From an uncultured Muribaculaceae bacterium (GTDB taxonomy: Bacteria > Bacteroidota > Bacteroidia > Bacteroidales > Muribaculaceae), in the NCBI GenBank assembly GCA_947386115.1, contig CANDNO010000018.1, positions 1-38,562 on the forward strand: a stretch of DNA of 38,562 nt, written 5' to 3'. A model generated the notes under the pieces. That model made no database searches, had not been told where the DNA came from, and saw only the letters and a list, made by a program, of their open reading frames with translations. How positions within the stretch are numbered: position 1 is the first letter of the stretch; every line of letters starts with the position of its first letter. Below are positions 1 through 8,571 of the stretch, piece after piece. A program made the position numbers and the translations under genes.

Positions 1-53
1 CTGTAACCTTCTGATCCGTAGTCAGATGCTCTATTCAGTTGAGCTAATGAGCC
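1..53 (-). tRNA. tRNA-Arg(ACG), truncated by window edge
   Basis: Bases 1-55 are identical to 154-208, which belong to the complete tRNA-Arg just downstream. The 5' end of the tRNA (GGCTCAT acceptor strand, D arm, anticodon arm with loop CTACGGA) is present. The gene runs off the left edge inside the T stem. It is the second member of a tandem pair read leftward and shares the promoter at 233-264. Confidence 0.85.
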
Positions 54-132
54 AGATGATAATGATTAGCTGTATTTATCTTTGCGTTATAATTTAAGCC
101 ACGCCTCACGGCGTTTATGAAAAAACTTTTTG

Positions 133-206
133 TGACTCATACAGGATTCAAACCTGTAACCTTCTGATCCGTAGTCAGATGCTCTATTCAGTTGAGCTAA
201 TGAGCC
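133..206 (-). tRNA. tRNA-Arg(ACG), complete
   Basis: The reverse strand folds as a 74-nt cloverleaf. The acceptor GGCTCAT pairs with ATGAGTC (one G-T pair), followed by discriminator A. The D stem is GCTC/GAGC. The anticodon stem TCTGA/TCAGA closes loop CTACGGA, giving anticodon ACG (read as ICG, arginine CGN codons). The T stem is ACAGG/CCTGT with loop TTTGAAT. CCA is not encoded. A 79-nt spacer separates it from the truncated copy at 1-53. Confidence 0.93.
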
Positions 207-232
207 AGTAGCATATCTTGCGATTGCGAGTG

Positions 233-264
233 CAAAGTTATAGCTAATCTCTGAAACCACCAAA
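233..264 (-). promoter_or_regulatory. Promoter of the tRNA-Arg genes
   Basis: On the minus strand the sequence reads TTTG, 20 nt, TAACTTTG. This matches the Bacteroidetes primary-sigma consensus (TTTG at -33, TAnnTTTG at -7) with ideal spacing. The -33 box is at 261-264 and the -7 box at 233-240, about 27 nt before the tRNA 5' end. It diverges from the frd promoter at 310-340. Confidence 0.82.
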
Positions 265-309
265 TTTTTTTGGCAAAAAAAATTGATTGAAGAATTTTTT
301 CGTTAATTG

Positions 310-340
310 TTGTAAAGGCGAGAGAATAGTATTAATTTTG
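310..340 (+). promoter_or_regulatory. Promoter of the frdCAB operon
   Basis: TTG (310-312), 20 nt, TAATTTTG (333-340) fits the Bacteroidetes promoter. Transcription would start near 347, giving a leader of about 100 nt before frdC. The leader is A/T-rich, apart from a short G/C-rich patch near 374-391. Confidence 0.75.
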
Positions 341-448
341 TAGCCAAGTGTGTTACTATGTATTTTTATGTAGTGGCCACCCAAGCGGCGTTTTGACAAT
401 ACATAATTAATATATAAATCATATCATTTTAATAACAACTAATCTCTT

Positions 449-1408
449 ATGTGGTTAACTAACTCATCTTTAGGCAGGAAGCTCATCATGGCTATCACCG
501 GAGTTTGCCTCGTCCTATTTGTTACGTTTCACTGTGTGATGAACAGTGTAGCCATTCTGTGGCCCGAGGCCTACAATCAGATTTGCTTCTTTCTGGGTGC
601 CAACTGGTATGCCCTGATAGCATCGGCAGGACTCGCAGTACTGTTTATCATTCACATTCTCTACGCTCTGTGGCTCACCGTACAGAACCGCAAGGCTCGT
701 GGCAACGACCGCTATGCTGTCGTTTCTAAACCCAAACAGGTAGAGTGGGCATCGCAGAACATGCTGGTACTCGGTATCGTAGTGGTTGCTTTCCTGGTGC
801 TTCACCTCATCCAGTTCTGGAGCAAGATGCAGCTTGCCGAGATCCTCGGCCAGCATGAGCCCGATCCAGCCAACGGTATCTACTTCATCGACCAGGCATT
901 CAGCTGCTGGGTAACTCCTGTGGTTTACATCATCGGCTTCATTGCCCTGTGGTTCCACATGACCCACGGTTTCTGGTCAATGTTCCAGACAGCAGGCTGG
1001 GATAACGACACATGGCTGCCTCGCCTCAAAAAACTTGGCAACTGGTGGACAAGCATCGTTATCGTGCTCTTCATCGCTCAGGCTGCCGTATTCACTCTCC
1101 GCGCCAACCGCACTTGTGACTGCGAGATTTCTGAAGAATGGAATGCTCTCGCCGGAGAGGCTTGCGGTGCATGCGAGGTAATCGAAGTTGCCGAGACAAC
1201 CGAGTGCTGCGAGGCCAACGTTGAGTGCCAGGCCAACAAGGCCGAGTGCCAGGGCGAGACTGAGTGCTGCGAAGCCAACGAAGCTTGCGAGAAGGCTCAG
1301 GCCGAGTGCCAGGGCGAGTCTGAGTGTTGCAAAGCCAACGAGGCTTGCGAGAAGGCTCAGGCCGAGTGCCAGGGTGCATGTGAGAATAACGAAAATGCTA
1401 ACGACTAA
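449..1408 (+). CDS. frdC: Fumarate reductase/succinate dehydrogenase cytochrome b subunit (b558 family) with Cys-rich tail
   Basis: This is the membrane anchor that binds haem b and passes electrons between menaquinol and the FrdAB subunits. About five membrane segments are visible, near residues 13-37, 50-77, 104-123, 152-178 and 200-218. Candidate haem-ligand histidines lie in TFH (about 28), IIH, VLH and FHMTHG. The family normally ends soon after the fifth segment, at about 220-230 residues. Here residues 221-319 add a hydrophilic tail with 17 Cys and many Glu, Ala, Asn and Gln, built partly from three 20-residue repeats. With a cytoplasmic N terminus and five segments the tail would be periplasmic (inference from the Wolinella FrdC topology). 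The gene is first in frdCAB, with frdA starting 15 nt downstream. The core assignment is firm; the role of the tail is unknown. Confidence 0.93.
   Translation: MWLTNSSLGRKLIMAITGVCLVLFVTFHCVMNSVAILWPEAYNQICFFLGANWYALIASAGLAVLFIIHILYALWLTVQNRKARGNDRYAVVSKPKQVEWASQNMLVLGIVVVAFLVLHLIQFWSKMQLAEILGQHEPDPANGIYFIDQAFSCWVTPVVYIIGFIALWFHMTHGFWSMFQTAGWDNDTWLPRLKKLGNWWTSIVIVLFIAQAAVFTLRANRTCDCEISEEWNALAGEACGACEVIEVAETTECCEANVECQANKAECQGETECCEANEACEKAQAECQGESECCKANEACEKAQAECQGACENNENAND
1201..1376 (+). repeat. 60-bp in-frame tandem repeat inside frdC
   Basis: Three consecutive 60-bp units (1201-1260, 1261-1320, and 1321-1376, the last slightly short) align without gaps. The second and third differ at only a few positions, and the first is more diverged. 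Each encodes a 20-residue unit containing CC, then C, then C, of the form ECCEANEACEKAQAECQGE. Because the unit is a multiple of three, gain or loss of copies would keep the frame. Confidence 0.9.
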
Positions 1409-1423
1409 ACCTATTTTCAGACA

Positions 1424-3451
1424 ATGGCAGACATTAAGAATCTCGAAGGGATGATTGATTCAACTCCCATCATGAAGGACTTTGCCGACATCGAGTCGTC
1501 TAAACTCCCCGAATACCAGATCGACAGCAAGATCCCCGAAGGTCCCATCGCTGAAAAGTGGACCAATTATAAAGCTCACCAGAAACTCGTCAACCCCGCC
1601 AACAAGCGTAACCTTGACATCATCGTCGTAGGTACAGGTCTGGCCGGCGCTTCGGCTGCCTCAACCCTTGGCGAGATGGGCTTCAACGTGCTCAACTTCT
1701 GCATCCAGGACTCACCCCGCCGCGCTCACTCTATCGCTGCCCAGGGTGGTATCAATGCAGCCAAGAATTACCAGAACGACGGTGACTCTATCTACCGCCT
1801 GTTCTACGATACAGTGAAAGGTGGTGATTTCCGCTCACGCGAAGCCAACGTTTACCGTCTTGCCGAGGTATCGAACAACATCATCGACCAGTGTGTACAG
1901 CAGGGCGTGCCTTTCGCTCGCGAATACGGCGGTCTGCTTGCCAACCGTTCGTTTGGTGGCGCACAGGTATCACGTACTTTCTATGCCAAAGGCCAGACCG
2001 GCCAGCAGCTCCTTCTTGGCGCTTACGCTTCGCTCAACCGCCAGATCGAAAAAGGCACTGTTAAGTCGTTCAACCGTCGCGAGATGCTCGACATCGTTAT
2101 GATCGACGGCCGCGCCCGCGGTATCATCGTCCGCAACCTTATCACCGGCGAGATCGAGCGCTATGCAGCCCACGCTGTTGTACTCGCTACCGGTGGTTAC
2201 GGCCGCACTTTCTTCCTGTCGACCAACGCTATGGGCTGTAACGGCTCGGCCGCCGTACAGGCATTCAAGAAAGGTGCTTACCTGTCGAACCTCGCTTTCA
2301 CACAGATTCACCCCACTTGTATTCCCGTTCACGGTGAGGACCAGTCGAAGCTCACCCTTATGAGTGAGTCGCTCCGTAACGACGGCCGCATCTGGGTTCC
2401 CAAAAAGAAAGAAGATGCCGAGGCTATCCGCGCCGGCAAGAAGAAACCTACCGACATCCCCGACGAGGACCGCGACTTCTACCTGGAGCGCCGCTACCCC
2501 GCGTTCGGTAACCTCTGTCCCCGCGACATCGCCAGCCGTGCAGCCAAAGAGCGTTGCGACGCAGGCTATGGCGTAGGTACCGGCAATGCCGTTTACCTCG
2601 ACTTCAAGTATGCTATCCAGCGCCTTGGCAAGGATGCCGTTAAGGACCGCTACGGCAACCTCTTCGACATGTACCAGATGATCTCTGATGACAACCCCTA
2701 CGAGACCCCCATGATGATATTCCCCGCCAGCCACTACACTATGGGCGGTATCTGGGTTGACTACGAGTTGCAGACATCAATCAAGGGTCTGTTCGCCATC
2801 GGTGAGTGTAACTTCTCTGACCACGGTGCCAACCGCCTCGGTGCATCGGCACTCATGCAGGGTCTTGCCGACGGTTACTTCGTTCTCCCATACACAATGC
2901 AGAACTATCTGAGCGACCAGATCAAGGTTCCCCACTTCAAGACCGACGCACCCGAGTTTGACGCTGCCGAGAAGGCTGTCAAGGAGCGCATCCAGAAGCT
3001 CATGAACATCAAGGGTACCAAATCGCCCGACCAGATTCACAAGCGTCTCGGTCACGTGATGTGGAACCTCGTAGGCATGGGCCGCACACTCCAGAGCCTC
3101 GTCAAGGCTACAGCCGAGATCGAGGAAGTGCGCAAAGAGTTCTACAGCGACCTCCGCATCGTGGGTAAAGCCGACGATCTCAACACCGAGCTCGAGAAGG
3201 CACTTCGTCTCGAGGACTTCCTCGTAATCGCCAAAATGATGGCTATCGACGCCCTCAACCGCAACGAGTCTTGCGGCGCACACTTCCGCGAGGAGTACCA
3301 GACCGCCGACGGTGAGGCCGCACGTAACGACAAGGACTACATGTATGTAAGCTGCTGGAAGTACACCGGCGACAACGAGAAGCCCATTCTCCTGAAAGAG
3401 CCCCTCAAGTACGAAGCCATCCAGGTACAGACCCGTAACTACAAATCGTAA
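1424..3451 (+). CDS. frdA: Fumarate reductase/succinate dehydrogenase flavoprotein subunit
   Basis: This catalytic subunit interconverts fumarate and succinate at the cytoplasmic face of the membrane. The FAD-binding [10 protein letters not shown] motif is at residues 70-79. H102 in HSIAAQGG is the expected covalent flavin attachment residue. Later come the substrate-site HPTCIPV, the PRDIASRA arginine region and [13 protein letters not shown] near the C-terminal FAD contact. The length of 675 residues fits the Bacteroidetes/epsilonproteobacterial b558-type flavoproteins. The start ATG lies 15 nt after frdC and frdB follows 32 nt downstream, so the three are one operon. In an anaerobic gut Bacteroidales, fumarate reduction is the likely physiological direction (inference). 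Confidence 0.97.
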   Translation: MADIKNLEGMIDSTPIMKDFADIESSKLPEYQIDSKIPEGPIAEKWTNYKAHQKLVNPANKRNLDIIVVGTGLAGASAASTLGEMGFNVLNFCIQDSPRRAHSIAAQGGINAAKNYQNDGDSIYRLFYDTVKGGDFRSREANVYRLAEVSNNIIDQCVQQGVPFAREYGGLLANRSFGGAQVSRTFYAKGQTGQQLLLGAYASLNRQIEKGTVKSFNRREMLDIVMIDGRARGIIVRNLITGEIERYAAHAVVLATGGYGRTFFLSTNAMGCNGSAAVQAFKKGAYLSNLAFTQIHPTCIPVHGEDQSKLTLMSESLRNDGRIWVPKKKEDAEAIRAGKKKPTDIPDEDRDFYLERRYPAFGNLCPRDIASRAAKERCDAGYGVGTGNAVYLDFKYAIQRLGKDAVKDRYGNLFDMYQMISDDNPYETPMMIFPASHYTMGGIWVDYELQTSIKGLFAIGECNFSDHGANRLGASALMQGLADGYFVLPYTMQNYLSDQIKVPHFKTDAPEFDAAEKAVKERIQKLMNIKGTKSPDQIHKRLGHVMWNLVGMGRTLQSLVKATAEIEEVRKEFYSDLRIVGKADDLNTELEKALRLEDFLVIAKMMAIDALNRNESCGAHFREEYQTADGEAARNDKDYMYVSCWKYTGDNEKPILLKEPLKYEAIQVQTRNYKS

Positions 3452-3483
3452 ACCCACACTAACGTCCAAATAACTGAAAACAA

Positions 3484-4239
3484 ATGGAAAATACAATAAC
3501 TGTAAACCTTAAGATTTGGCGTCAGCGCGGGCCTAAAGAAAAAGGCAGCTTCGCCAACTATACCGTTGCCAACGTTTCGACCGGCAGCAGCTTCCTCGAG
3601 ATGCTCGACATGCTCAACCAGCAGCTCGTTGAAAAGGGCGAGGAGCCCGTTGTGTTTGACAGCGACTGCCGCGAGGGTATCTGCGGCATGTGCTCACTGT
3701 ACATCAACGGTCACCCCCACGGTCCTGTACAGGGCATCACTACCTGTCAGCTCCACATGCGTAAATTCAACGACGGCGACACTATCACCATCGAGCCCTG
3801 GCGCTCGGCAGCGTTCCCCGTTGTACGCGACCTTATGGTTGACCGCAACGCCTTCGATAAGATCCAGCAGGCCGGCGGTTACGTATCGTTCAACTGCGGC
3901 GGTGCTCCCGATGCCAACTCTACTCCCATCTCGAAAGAGGTAGCCGACGTAGCCATGGACTCAGCAACCTGTATCGGTTGCGGTGCCTGCGTGGCAGCAT
4001 GTAAGAACGGCTCGGCTATGCTCTTCGTTTCGGCCAAGGTGAGCCAGTTCGCTCTTCTTCCCCAGGGCAAAGTTGAGCGTGCACGTCGCGCCCGCGCCAT
4101 GGTCAAGAAGATGGACGAACTCGGATTCGGCAACTGCACCAACACCGGTGCCTGTGCAGCCGAGTGCCCCAAGAGCATTCCTCTGAGCAACATCGCCCGC
4201 CTCAACCGCGAGTTCATCAAAGCCAAAATCAAAGACTAA
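3484..4239 (+). CDS. frdB: Fumarate reductase/succinate dehydrogenase iron-sulfur subunit
   Basis: This electron-transfer subunit links the flavoprotein to the cytochrome b anchor. The N-terminal ferredoxin-like domain has the [2Fe-2S] cysteines in [10 protein letters not shown] and a later TTC. The C-terminal domain has [11 protein letters not shown] and [16 protein letters not shown], which supply the other two clusters. It has 251 residues, normal for the family. It is the last gene of frdCAB and is followed by a strong terminator at 4263-4299. Confidence 0.97.
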   Translation: MENTITVNLKIWRQRGPKEKGSFANYTVANVSTGSSFLEMLDMLNQQLVEKGEEPVVFDSDCREGICGMCSLYINGHPHGPVQGITTCQLHMRKFNDGDTITIEPWRSAAFPVVRDLMVDRNAFDKIQQAGGYVSFNCGGAPDANSTPISKEVADVAMDSATCIGCGACVAACKNGSAMLFVSAKVSQFALLPQGKVERARRARAMVKKMDELGFGNCTNTGACAAECPKSIPLSNIARLNREFIKAKIKD

Positions 4240-4262
4240 TCAAGTCCTAGGATAACATCACA

Positions 4263-4299
4263 AGCCCCGCAACCACTGAGCTGCGGGGCTTTTATTTGT
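4263..4299 (+). terminator. Rho-independent terminator of frdCAB
   Basis: The 9-bp arms AGCCCCGCA (4263-4271) and TGCGGGGCT (4282-4290) enclose a 10-nt loop. They are followed by TTTATTTGTTTT. It sits 24 nt after the frdB stop codon. Confidence 0.93.
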
Positions 4300-4356
4300 T
4301 TTAAAAGCAGAAAGTCGTATCGAGTTTCCTACACGACACGATGTTAACCGACATGG

Positions 4357-6174
4357 TTAAACGTACTTCTTGATGACTTCGATAAAACGGACACCGTAGG
4401 TGTTGCATTTATGCTCGCCTATACCGTAGGTATTGCCAAAGGCCAAAAGCGTCGTAGGCTTGTTGGCTGCAAGAGCATGCAGCGTTTTGTCGGACATCAC
4501 AACATAGGCCGGCACCTTGCTCTCCCGCGCAATTTCAAGACGCAGAGCCTTCAATGCATCAAACAGACCGACATCCTCGAGCAAGTTGCCCTCTGACAAA
4601 ATCGGTTTTGTCTTGGCCGGTTTACGTCCTTTGACACTCATGTCTTCTCGCTTTATCACAGCCAACTCTACCCTACGCCGGCCATACAGCACGTCGAGCC
4701 CCAACGGCGTCACTTTTAGGTGTCGATCCTCGTTGTAAGCCACCTCAATGAATCCCATCTGCAACATCTGTAACAGGTAGTCCTGCCAGTCGCGAAACGG
4801 GACCTCACGGCCTGCGCCGAAAGTCTTGATGCGGTCATATCCATGTTCCTTCACCGAAGCCGACAGCGACCCGCGCAGGATATCTATGACGGCGGTAAAA
4901 CCCGTCTGCTGTTCGGTTCGCATCATTGCCGACAATGCTTTCTGTACTAATACTGTGCCGTCAAAATGCTCGGGAGGGGTGCGGCACACGTCGCAGTTGC
5001 CACAACTGCAGTCGCTCGCCTCTCCGAAGTAATTGAGCAGGATACGGCGACGGCACACCTGAGCCTCGGCATACTCCTGCATGCGTTTGAGCTTTTCGAG
5101 GTTTATTTCCTGCTGGCCGCTTTCATCGGCAAAACTTTTCAGCAATATGATATCCTGGATGTTGTAAAAAAGCAGTGTCTCGGTAGGCAACCCGTCACGG
5201 CCTCCGCGTCCAATCTCCTGATAGAAGCTCTCGATGCTCTTGGGCAGATTATAATGTACTACAAACCTTACATTGCTTTTATCAATACCCATTCCGAACG
5301 CAATCGTCGCCACCACTACATCAACGCGGTCATTTATAAAATCTTCCTGCACCCGATTGCGATCGCTTATAGACAGCCCGGCATGATATACTCCCACGCT
5401 CACACCGCGCGAAGCGAGCTGCCGGGCAACCTGTTCGGTAGTCTTGCGCGAGAGGCAATATATGATTCCGCTCTCACCCTTATGACGTGAAATCATATTC
5501 ATGATAACGCGCAATTTATCGGCTCCCGAATAGCCGCGCTTGACATCAAGACTGAGATTGGGACGGTCAAACGACCCTACAAACATGAGATGATCGCGCA
5601 GGCACAGACGCTCTATGATATCGGCTTTGGTAATTTTATCGGCCGTAGCTGTGAGTGCCATGACCGGGACATCGGGGAACTGCTCGTGGAGGATCCCCAG
5701 CCTCGTGTATTCGGGTCTGAAATCGTGCCCCCACTGCGATATACAATGAGACTCGTCTATCGCAAAAAACGATACATGCAACGCCTCCTTTATCCAGGGC
5801 AGTTCGGCCAAAAGTCGCTCGGGCGACGTGTACAGCAACTTCACCTCGCCACGTTCACACCTCAACTTGATATCGGCATTGACCGCCTCGTTATTGGCAC
5901 TGTTCAGCGCCTCGGCACCAATACCGTTGGCCCGCAGTGTCTCGACCTGGTCCTTCATAAGCGATATGAGCGGCGAAACCACAATCGCAATGCCGTCAAG
6001 CATGATGGCCGGGACCTGAAAACATATCGACTTGCCGCCGCCTGTAGGCATCAACACAAGCGAATCCCTACCCTGCACGACACTTTCAATAATCTCGCGT
6101 TGCATAGGCCTGAAGGAATCATAACCATAGTAGGCCTTGAGAATCTGTTCGGGGGTCCTTGTCATCATATCCAT
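4357..6174 (-). CDS. recQ: ATP-dependent DNA helicase RecQ
   Basis: This is a 3'-5' superfamily 2 DNA helicase for recombination and replication-fork repair. Walker A PTGGGKS is at residues 43-49 and the DESH box at 140-143. The helicase C half has IAFGMGIDKSNVRFVVHYNLP and the QEIGRGGRDG motif VI. The RecQ zinc site is C374, C391, C394 and C397. A winged-helix region follows, and an HRDC domain occupies about 533-605. The length (605) is typical. It overlaps the end of the upstream lysR gene by 10 nt. An internal Met at residue 3 makes an ATGA overlap with the lysR stop, so the true start may be 6168; translational coupling is likely either way. Confidence 0.96.
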   Translation of the reverse strand: MDMMTRTPEQILKAYYGYDSFRPMQREIIESVVQGRDSLVLMPTGGGKSICFQVPAIMLDGIAIVVSPLISLMKDQVETLRANGIGAEALNSANNEAVNADIKLRCERGEVKLLYTSPERLLAELPWIKEALHVSFFAIDESHCISQWGHDFRPEYTRLGILHEQFPDVPVMALTATADKITKADIIERLCLRDHLMFVGSFDRPNLSLDVKRGYSGADKLRVIMNMISRHKGESGIIYCLSRKTTEQVARQLASRGVSVGVYHAGLSISDRNRVQEDFINDRVDVVVATIAFGMGIDKSNVRFVVHYNLPKSIESFYQEIGRGGRDGLPTETLLFYNIQDIILLKSFADESGQQEINLEKLKRMQEYAEAQVCRRRILLNYFGEASDCSCGNCDVCRTPPEHFDGTVLVQKALSAMMRTEQQTGFTAVIDILRGSLSASVKEHGYDRIKTFGAGREVPFRDWQDYLLQMLQMGFIEVAYNEDRHLKVTPLGLDVLYGRRRVELAVIKREDMSVKGRKPAKTKPILSEGNLLEDVGLFDALKALRLEIARESKVPAYVVMSDKTLHALAANKPTTLLAFGNTYGIGEHKCNTYGVRFIEVIKKYV

Positions 6175-7064
6175 GCGTTCTGACGCTCGCGCACGGCCAT
6201 TGACTCGCTGAGAATTTTCAGGAATTCCTGCATCGAACGCTTGCGGTAAATATCTTTAAGGGTGTGCACACATCCGGCCATCTCGTTATCGGGAATATCG
6301 AGCGGTATAGCCTTGACCCCGGCCTCATTATGGATAGTAGCCTCGGCAAGCACCGAGACAAGCTGACTCTGCCTCAACAATTTCAACAATATATTGACCT
6401 CATTGAGCTGAACACGTACACGCAGGTTGGCCTTATGGGGCAATACCGCGTCGAAAGCATTGCGGGCCTGCAGTCCCGGCGATGGCAACGCAAGGTCATA
6501 ACGTTCCAGATCGGCGATCGTGACACAGTCGCGGCCGGCAAGAGCATGATGAGATCCTACGATAGCCGACAGGCAATTCTGAAACAGAATATGCGACTCC
6601 ACACCGTCGACAGGCTGCGTGGGCTTGAACGCGAGCACGAAATCGACAACGCGCTCGCCAAGCATCTCCATCAGCTCATTCATGGGCTTGTAATAGACAT
6701 TAAGCTTAATCTTGGGATAGCGCTTCATAAAGGTCACGAGCGTCTCGGTGAGTATAGGACTGAACGAGTATGTAACGCCTATGTTCAGCTCGCCTATCTG
6801 CATGTTGTTGAGGTCGTTGATGCGCTGCACGCAGGCGCTTGCCTCATGAAGCGTGTCGAGGGCGTGCGGCAACAGCTCGCTACCTGCCTCGGTGAGCGAC
6901 ACACTACGGCTTGTCCTCACAAACAGTGAGACTCCGAGCTCATCCTCGAGCTGTCTCACCTGCTGCGAAAGTGTGCTCTGCGTTATGCACAAAGCCTTGG
7001 CAGCCTCCGAGAAATTAAGAGTCTCGGCCACCTTTACAAAATAATTGAGTTGTCGCAGTTCCAT
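6165..7064 (-). CDS. LysR-family transcriptional regulator
   Basis: The N-terminal winged HTH (about residues 1-60: MELRQLNYFVKVAETLNFSE, then STLSQQVRQLEDELGVSLF) is typical of LysR. A type-2 periplasmic-binding-fold effector domain spans about 88-299. The reading frame extends 11 codons upstream, but the family normally starts at MELRQL, so the ATG at 7064 is chosen, giving 299 residues. The -7 box at 7087-7094 lies just upstream. LysR genes often regulate a divergent neighbour; here the neighbouring exporter genes run in the same direction, and recQ is its only clear operon partner. The target and ligand cannot be read from the sequence. Confidence 0.92.
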   Translation of the reverse strand: MELRQLNYFVKVAETLNFSEAAKALCITQSTLSQQVRQLEDELGVSLFVRTSRSVSLTEAGSELLPHALDTLHEASACVQRINDLNNMQIGELNIGVTYSFSPILTETLVTFMKRYPKIKLNVYYKPMNELMEMLGERVVDFVLAFKPTQPVDGVESHILFQNCLSAIVGSHHALAGRDCVTIADLERYDLALPSPGLQARNAFDAVLPHKANLRVRVQLNEVNILLKLLRQSQLVSVLAEATIHNEAGVKAIPLDIPDNEMAGCVHTLKDIYRKRSMQEFLKILSESMAVRERQNAWI

Positions 7065-7086
7065 CGTCAGAAAGAATAATGTGATG

Positions 7087-7094
7087 CAAAGATA
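7087..7094 (-). promoter_or_regulatory. -7 promoter element before lysR-recQ
   Basis: The minus strand reads TATCTTTG, an exact TAnnTTTG match 22 nt before the chosen lysR start. No good -33 TTTG is seen at 19-21 nt, so support is partial. Confidence 0.55.
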
Positions 7095-7121
7095 CAAAAT
7101 TTTCAGCGTGTTGCGCTGAAA
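7092..7121 (-). terminator. Probable terminator of the exporter operon
   Basis: On the minus strand TTTCAGCG, a 5-nt loop and CGCTGAAA form an 8-bp hairpin (7101-7121). It overlaps the stop codon of the 7103-7588 gene and is followed by ATTTTGTATC. The U tract is weak, and it abuts the lysR promoter. Confidence 0.55.
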
Positions 7122-7588
7122 GACACACGTTTAAATACAAAAATAGGCACCGTAGCCCCCAATACCATAACAAAGAGAATACACAGGCACGTGAGACCAT
7201 TGAATGTGAACAACGAGAAATAGCGGTCAAATTCCTCCGGCGAATCATGCAATATACACATCGCCAAGCCGGCGACCGACTTGTAGGCATAGATGCCCGG
7301 TATCATCGGGAGCAAAGCCGGGAACAGACATGTCTCGGCCGGACACCGCACTTTGGGCGACAGAAATACCGCCATAACACCCACGACAAGCGATGCCAGC
7401 AATGTGGCCGGAACAATGTGCATCCCTATCTCGGGAGAGTTTATAAGCATATAGCGCAACGAATGTCCCGCGGCGGCAATGACAGCGCAGCACCAGTAGG
7501 CTCCGGCCGGCGGGCGGCTGATACATGCAAAACCGATAGCGGCAATCGCTGCAAACAATGCATCCTGTAATAAATCTATCCAGTCCAT
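7103..7588 (-). CDS. Threonine/serine exporter family, C-terminal-type half (ThrE_2-like)
   Basis: This is a 161-residue membrane protein with about five hydrophobic segments. It resembles the second half of ThrE/YjjB-type exporters, including the FPALLPMIPGIYAYKSV segment typical of this half. ThrE of Corynebacterium is a single fused protein; many bacteria encode the halves separately, as here. It starts 4 nt after the end of the 7593-8402 gene, which encodes the other half, so the two are translated together and probably form one transporter in the inner membrane. The substrate (threonine, serine or another small metabolite) is inferred from the family only. Confidence 0.82.
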   Translation of the reverse strand: MDWIDLLQDALFAAIAAIGFACISRPPAGAYWCCAVIAAAGHSLRYMLINSPEIGMHIVPATLLASLVVGVMAVFLSPKVRCPAETCLFPALLPMIPGIYAYKSVAGLAMCILHDSPEEFDRYFSLFTFNGLTCLCILFVMVLGATVPIFVFKRVSFSATR

Positions 7589-7592
7589 AACC

Positions 7593-8402
7593 TTAAAACA
7601 TTCCTTGATTCATCAACAACATACCACCACACATCCCTATCGACAGACAGGCTACCGTTACCGTCGCATCCACGAGCCGGCTGAAAGCACATATATAATG
7701 CCGGTACAGGATATCACTGAATGAGTTCAGCAACGGGACGCCCGGCACGAGGTACAGGACGCTCGTAGCAAGAGCCACCCCGGGCGTGGAACCGATACCG
7801 AACAAGGCATCGCCGGCTGCAAGTACGGCCGACACAAACGCGCTTGCCATCACTACGACTCTCACGTCAATGTGGTGTTCAAGCATCAGTATCTTAAGGT
7901 AATAACCGGCAAGAGTAGCCACAGCCACAACTGCCATAGCCACCGCATCGCCGCCGAACAACCGGCAGAATGATGCGTTTGCCGCGGCTACAAGCAACAG
8001 TTCTCCCCCGCGCGATAATCTACCGCCACAGTTCGCGATTATGTCGTCAAAGCGTTCAACCGTATTGTCGTAATTCAAATGACAGTCGGCAACTTCCCAG
8101 CTCAAACGGCTAAGGCGTGTATTGAGACTGAAACTTACAGCCGCGGGCGAGACCTCATCGATGGCCGTAAACAGATCGTCGCTGCCGGGATCGGTCACGG
8201 TGATGTGAAGGTGTCTCGGCATTATCGTTATGCTCGTCTTCATGCCCCACGACGCGGCTATGCGGTCGATGTTTTTCTCAAGCCTTATGCAGGTTGCGCC
8301 ACACCCCAGCAGTGCAGTTCCGTATCGGGCAAGGAACACGCACACCTGCCGTGCCGACGGACGATCATCAAAGGTCATCGAAGTCGTCGAGATCATGTTC
8401 AT
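7593..8402 (-). CDS. Threonine/serine exporter family, N-terminal-type half (DUF1212/ThrE-like)
   Basis: This 269-residue protein has a soluble N-terminal part of about 115 residues with the characteristic YGTALLGCGATCIRLEKNID segment. After it come about five membrane segments, ending near residue 265. This is the ThrE N-terminal architecture, including the SRGGELLLVAAANASFCRLFGGD region before the membrane part. Starts at residues 3 or 9 are also possible. The first 35 nt overlap the end of the small upstream gene at 8368-8571. The partner half follows after a 4-nt gap. Confidence 0.85.
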   Translation of the reverse strand: MNMISTTSMTFDDRPSARQVCVFLARYGTALLGCGATCIRLEKNIDRIAASWGMKTSITIMPRHLHITVTDPGSDDLFTAIDEVSPAAVSFSLNTRLSRLSWEVADCHLNYDNTVERFDDIIANCGGRLSRGGELLLVAAANASFCRLFGGDAVAMAVVAVATLAGYYLKILMLEHHIDVRVVVMASAFVSAVLAAGDALFGIGSTPGVALATSVLYLVPGVPLLNSFSDILYRHYICAFSRLVDATVTVACLSIGMCGGMLLMNQGMF

Positions 8403-8571
8403 CCAGTTTAAGTCTATCGCCGGGAATAAACATCTCCTCCCGTTCGGTACCTATCTCGAATATACGTCCCGGACGGTTAAAACACACTCTGGCCATGCGA
8501 GCAAGGCGCACTAACAGTAGAACTACAAACAGGCCTGCGATGCAGCACCATGTAACAAAAGGAAGGCTCAT
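8368..8571 (-). CDS. Small single-span membrane protein upstream of the exporter pair
   Basis: This 67-residue frame has one hydrophobic helix at about residues 7-24. A basic stretch (RLARMARVCFNRPGR) and an acidic end (DEHDLDDFDDL) follow. It overlaps the exporter N-half gene by 35 nt in the same direction, which suggests translational coupling. I do not recognise a family. The positive-inside pattern suggests a periplasmic N terminus and a cytoplasmic tail. The start codon lies inside a perfect 23-bp inverted repeat. It is a plausible accessory subunit or leader peptide, but a chance frame is not excluded. Confidence 0.55.
   Translation of the reverse strand: MSLPFVTWCCIAGLFVVLLLVRLARMARVCFNRPGRIFEIGTEREEMFIPGDRLKLDEHDLDDFDDL

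Noticed and set aside
1201-1376. CRISPR-like array
   Set aside because: Units are contiguous coding repeats without spacers and keep the frdC frame.
4344-4360. TTAACC/GGTTAA hairpin at the recQ stop codon as a terminator
   Set aside because: Only 6 A/T-rich pairs and no U tract; too weak to claim.
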